Assembly (NCBI GenBank): GCA_002293125.1
Contig: DBCR01000004.1
Span: 192,704 to 208,573 of the forward strand
Reading direction: 5' to 3'
DNA from: Opitutia bacterium UBA953
Lineage (GTDB): Bacteria; Verrucomicrobiota; Verrucomicrobiia; Opitutales; UBA953
Length of the DNA: 15,870 nucleotides
Shown piece after piece: positions 14,223 to 15,870 of this stretch. The position numbers and the translations under genes were made by a program. The notes below the pieces were generated by a model. The model was given only the letters and a program-made list of their open reading frames with translations. It searched no databases and had not been told where the DNA came from. Position 1 is the stretch's first letter; each line of letters starts with the position of its first letter.

Positions 14223-15870
14223 TTACTTAGAAGCGCGGAATTGCCAAACTTCGTCAAAGAAACCCGCGGCGGGGATGGCACCTGGTGCGACGGCATCGGG
14301 GGCGACCTTGAGGTCGACCACGGCCCAATCCGGCAGCTTGGCGACCTGGCGGGCGTTATTCAGGTAGTCGTACTCGCGGTAGGTGAAGCTGCTATTGATC
14401 ACGACGTACTTCTGAGGATTCAGAGGGTTCGGGTAGACGAGAATCGGCGCATGGTCGGCAGACGAGTAGGTCTTGCCGTCGACGACGAGTTTGTCGGCCG
14501 TCCACTGGATCGGCAGCTTAGCGACAATCTTAGCGAGCATGGCGTTTGAAGAAGGATCACCCCAGAGGATGAGGTTACTCTTTGCGATGTCCTCGTCCTT
14601 AACCTGCGCATCGGTCTTCGTGGGAGCATCGCCGCGGAACTGGCGACGCCATTCACGGGCGGCGCGCTCCATCTCAGACTTCACCCAGCCGCCGACCTTG
14701 GCGTTGAAGGGCTGGCCGGTCGGAGCGACATAAAGGAACGAGTCCATGAAGGCATCGTCGATGGGACCAGAAAGACCATGGCGCTTGCGGGCGCCTTGGT
14801 CGTCGTAGGCGGAGACCTGCGTCCACTCGCCGTTCTTGGCCGCCCGGGCGAAGGTCGCTTTCCAGGAACGATCGGAACCAGCCTTGACGGAAGTCAGGAT
14901 CTTCTGGCCGTCGATGGTCACGGCGGTCGGGGCGAACTGGGACTGCACGGCATCACCGGACGCGAAGTCGAGGGTGAGACCAGCGACGTTCGAAGTCTTT
15001 ACTTCGATAGAGCGCTCGTCGACCAGCTTGGCGTCGACCTGGGCCTTCTGCCAATGCTCGACCATGCGGTCGACCCGGACCCAATGCATGCGGTCATAAC
15101 GGAGGAAGTAGGTGGCGAAGGAGACTTCCTTCGGCGTACGGACGCGGCCGTTGGCGGCGATGGCGGCGAGGCGGCGCTCGATCTCGACCATGGAGTCAGG
15201 GTGGATCTTATGGGCGGTCTGCGGCCCGATGATGTGGGTGAGTTCCATGCCAAGCTTACCCATCTCGCGGGCCATCACGTCGGCGGCCTGCTTCTGTTTA
15301 TCGAGCTCGCCGCTATAGGCGACCGTCGGAGCATTGCGGAAGTTGATGGCGGTGTCGGTGGCGTTATACCAAGCCCAGAGAGTCTTCTGCCAAGAGGGGA
15401 TTTTAGAGACGTCTTCGTTCTGGAAGACGTTCAGAAACTCCGGAGTCTCGGAGAAGCCAGCGCCAGGATTGATACCGCACCAGCGATCGGTGTAATGGGC
15501 ACCGAACTGCCAGACAGCCGCGCCACCCATGGAGAAGCCGCGGATGAACAGGCGGTCATCGTCGATGTTGTAGCTCTTGCGGGCGTGGGCGTAGGCTTCC
15601 CAGAGGTCGACCTCACCGGCCATCTTATTAGCGCAGCAGTAACGGCCGTAAAGATGGAGCACCAGGCGATTGTTGGCCGGGAGCTGGCCGACATTCTTTC
15701 GGCGATCGCCGAGGAACGCGAGTTCGCTCAAGGTCTCACCACGGCCATGGCACCAGAAGTCCAGGCGCATGAGTGAGCCGGAGTAGTTGTCGGGAATCAC
15801 CATGCCGTAAGGCTGCACCGAGCCGTCGATCTTCGACTTGTAGCCACGGACGACCAGGCCCGTCTGACGA
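14223..15870 (-). CDS. Alpha/beta hydrolase, prolyl-oligopeptidase-like serine hydrolase (5' end beyond window)
   Basis: The frame runs open from the right edge (first whole codon 15869) to the TAA at 14223-14225, 549 residues seen. The first in-frame start-like codon, a GTG at 15818, is internal: the upstream residues GYKSKIDG read smoothly into SVQPYGMVIPDNY, a typical beginning of this hydrolase domain. The nucleophile elbow is RGFSMGGAAVW, with Ser encoded at 15531-15533. A plausible acid lies in YSGELDKQ and the catalytic His probably in QTAHKIHPDS. The C-terminal ~300 residues are an accessory region ending KSNLILWGDPSSN and a mixed alpha/beta stretch, as in large secreted Planctomycete/Verrucomicrobial homologues. 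Export cannot be judged because the N-terminus is missing. It is the first gene seen of an operon with the GMC pair (18-bp gap), which favours a carbohydrate esterase or similar role over peptide cleavage. That is inference. Confidence 0.88.
   Translation of the reverse strand, partial: RQTGLVVRGYKSKIDGSVQPYGMVIPDNYSGSLMRLDFWCHGRGETLSELAFLGDRRKNVGQLPANNRLVLHLYGRYCCANKMAGEVDLWEAYAHARKSYNIDDDRLFIRGFSMGGAAVWQFGAHYTDRWCGINPGAGFSETPEFLNVFQNEDVSKIPSWQKTLWAWYNATDTAINFRNAPTVAYSGELDKQKQAADVMAREMGKLGMELTHIIGPQTAHKIHPDSMVEIERRLAAIAANGRVRTPKEVSFATYFLRYDRMHWVRVDRMVEHWQKAQVDAKLVDERSIEVKTSNVAGLTLDFASGDAVQSQFAPTAVTIDGQKILTSVKAGSDRSWKATFARAAKNGEWTQVSAYDDQGARKRHGLSGPIDDAFMDSFLYVAPTGQPFNAKVGGWVKSEMERAAREWRRQFRGDAPTKTDAQVKDEDIAKSNLILWGDPSSNAMLAKIVAKLPIQWTADKLVVDGKTYSSADHAPILVYPNPLNPQKYVVINSSFTYREYDYLNNARQVAKLPDWAVVDLKVAPDAVAPGAIPAAGFFDEVWQFRASK

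Noticed and set aside
12462..14549. 695-codon open frame on the plus strand opposite the GMC and hydrolase genes
   Set aside because: It is a shadow of strong codon bias in the minus-strand genes. It has no recognisable domain, and the minus frame has clear GMC motifs throughout.
15760..15818. GTG at 15818 as the start of the alpha/beta hydrolase
   Set aside because: The frame continues upstream to the edge with residues that fit the domain (GYKSKIDG before SVQPYG), so this codon is internal and the gene is truncated by the window.
1..15870. CRISPR array, tRNA, rRNA, riboswitch, insertion sequence or prophage
   Set aside because: No spaced direct repeats, cloverleaf-like segments, transposase or phage motifs were found by eye on either strand; gaps between genes are all under 200 bp.

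Overview
The window looks like chromosomal DNA of a PVC-superphylum bacterium, most likely a Verrucomicrobiota member (Opitutae-like is a guess). The reasons are its high GC content, two very large secreted proteins of the 'PVC-type membrane-bound dehydrogenase plus c-type cytochrome' kind, ThuA and DUF1080 (3-keto-disaccharide hydrolase) domains, and start codons without Shine-Dalgarno sequences. No rRNA, tRNA, CRISPR array, insertion sequence or phage gene was seen.

Layout. (1) 1-4715, minus: 5' part of a giant secreted protein, at least 1571 residues, cut by the left edge. Order: signal peptide, ThuA-like, dehydrogenase beta-propeller, HEAT-like repeats, cytochrome c, beta-sandwich, Lys-rich linker, second ThuA-like domain. 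(2) About 4810-5715, minus: AraC-family regulator. (3) 5780-6652 and 6657-7862, plus: two tightly spaced genes divergent from the regulator, a PEP-hydrolase-like TIM barrel and a Tm-1/UPF0261 protein. They are the two halves of the tomato Tm-1 virus-resistance protein, encoded separately. (4) 7932-11558, minus: 1208-residue secreted fusion of DUF1080, a degenerate SGNH domain, dehydrogenase, HEAT-like repeats and cytochrome c. (5) 11559-11751: intergenic region with a REP-like head-to-head palindrome pair and a minus-strand terminator. (6) 11752-15870, minus: three-gene operon of an alpha/beta hydrolase (5' end cut by the right edge), a GMC flavoprotein with a probable 3Fe-4S motif, and its Tat-exported small subunit.

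How the genes may work together (inference). The GMC/small-subunit pair resembles FAD-dependent sugar dehydrogenases such as glucoside 3-dehydrogenase. DUF1080 proteins hydrolyse 3-keto-glycosides, and ThuA belongs to the 3-keto-trehalose route. With two cytochrome-c-bearing dehydrogenases nearby, the window could encode a periplasmic oxidise-then-cleave pathway for glycosides. The Tm-1-like pair with its AraC regulator looks like a separate, functionally undefined module. The main structural observations are the REP doublet with compensatory stem changes, the split Tm-1 pair, and the unusual domain fusions.
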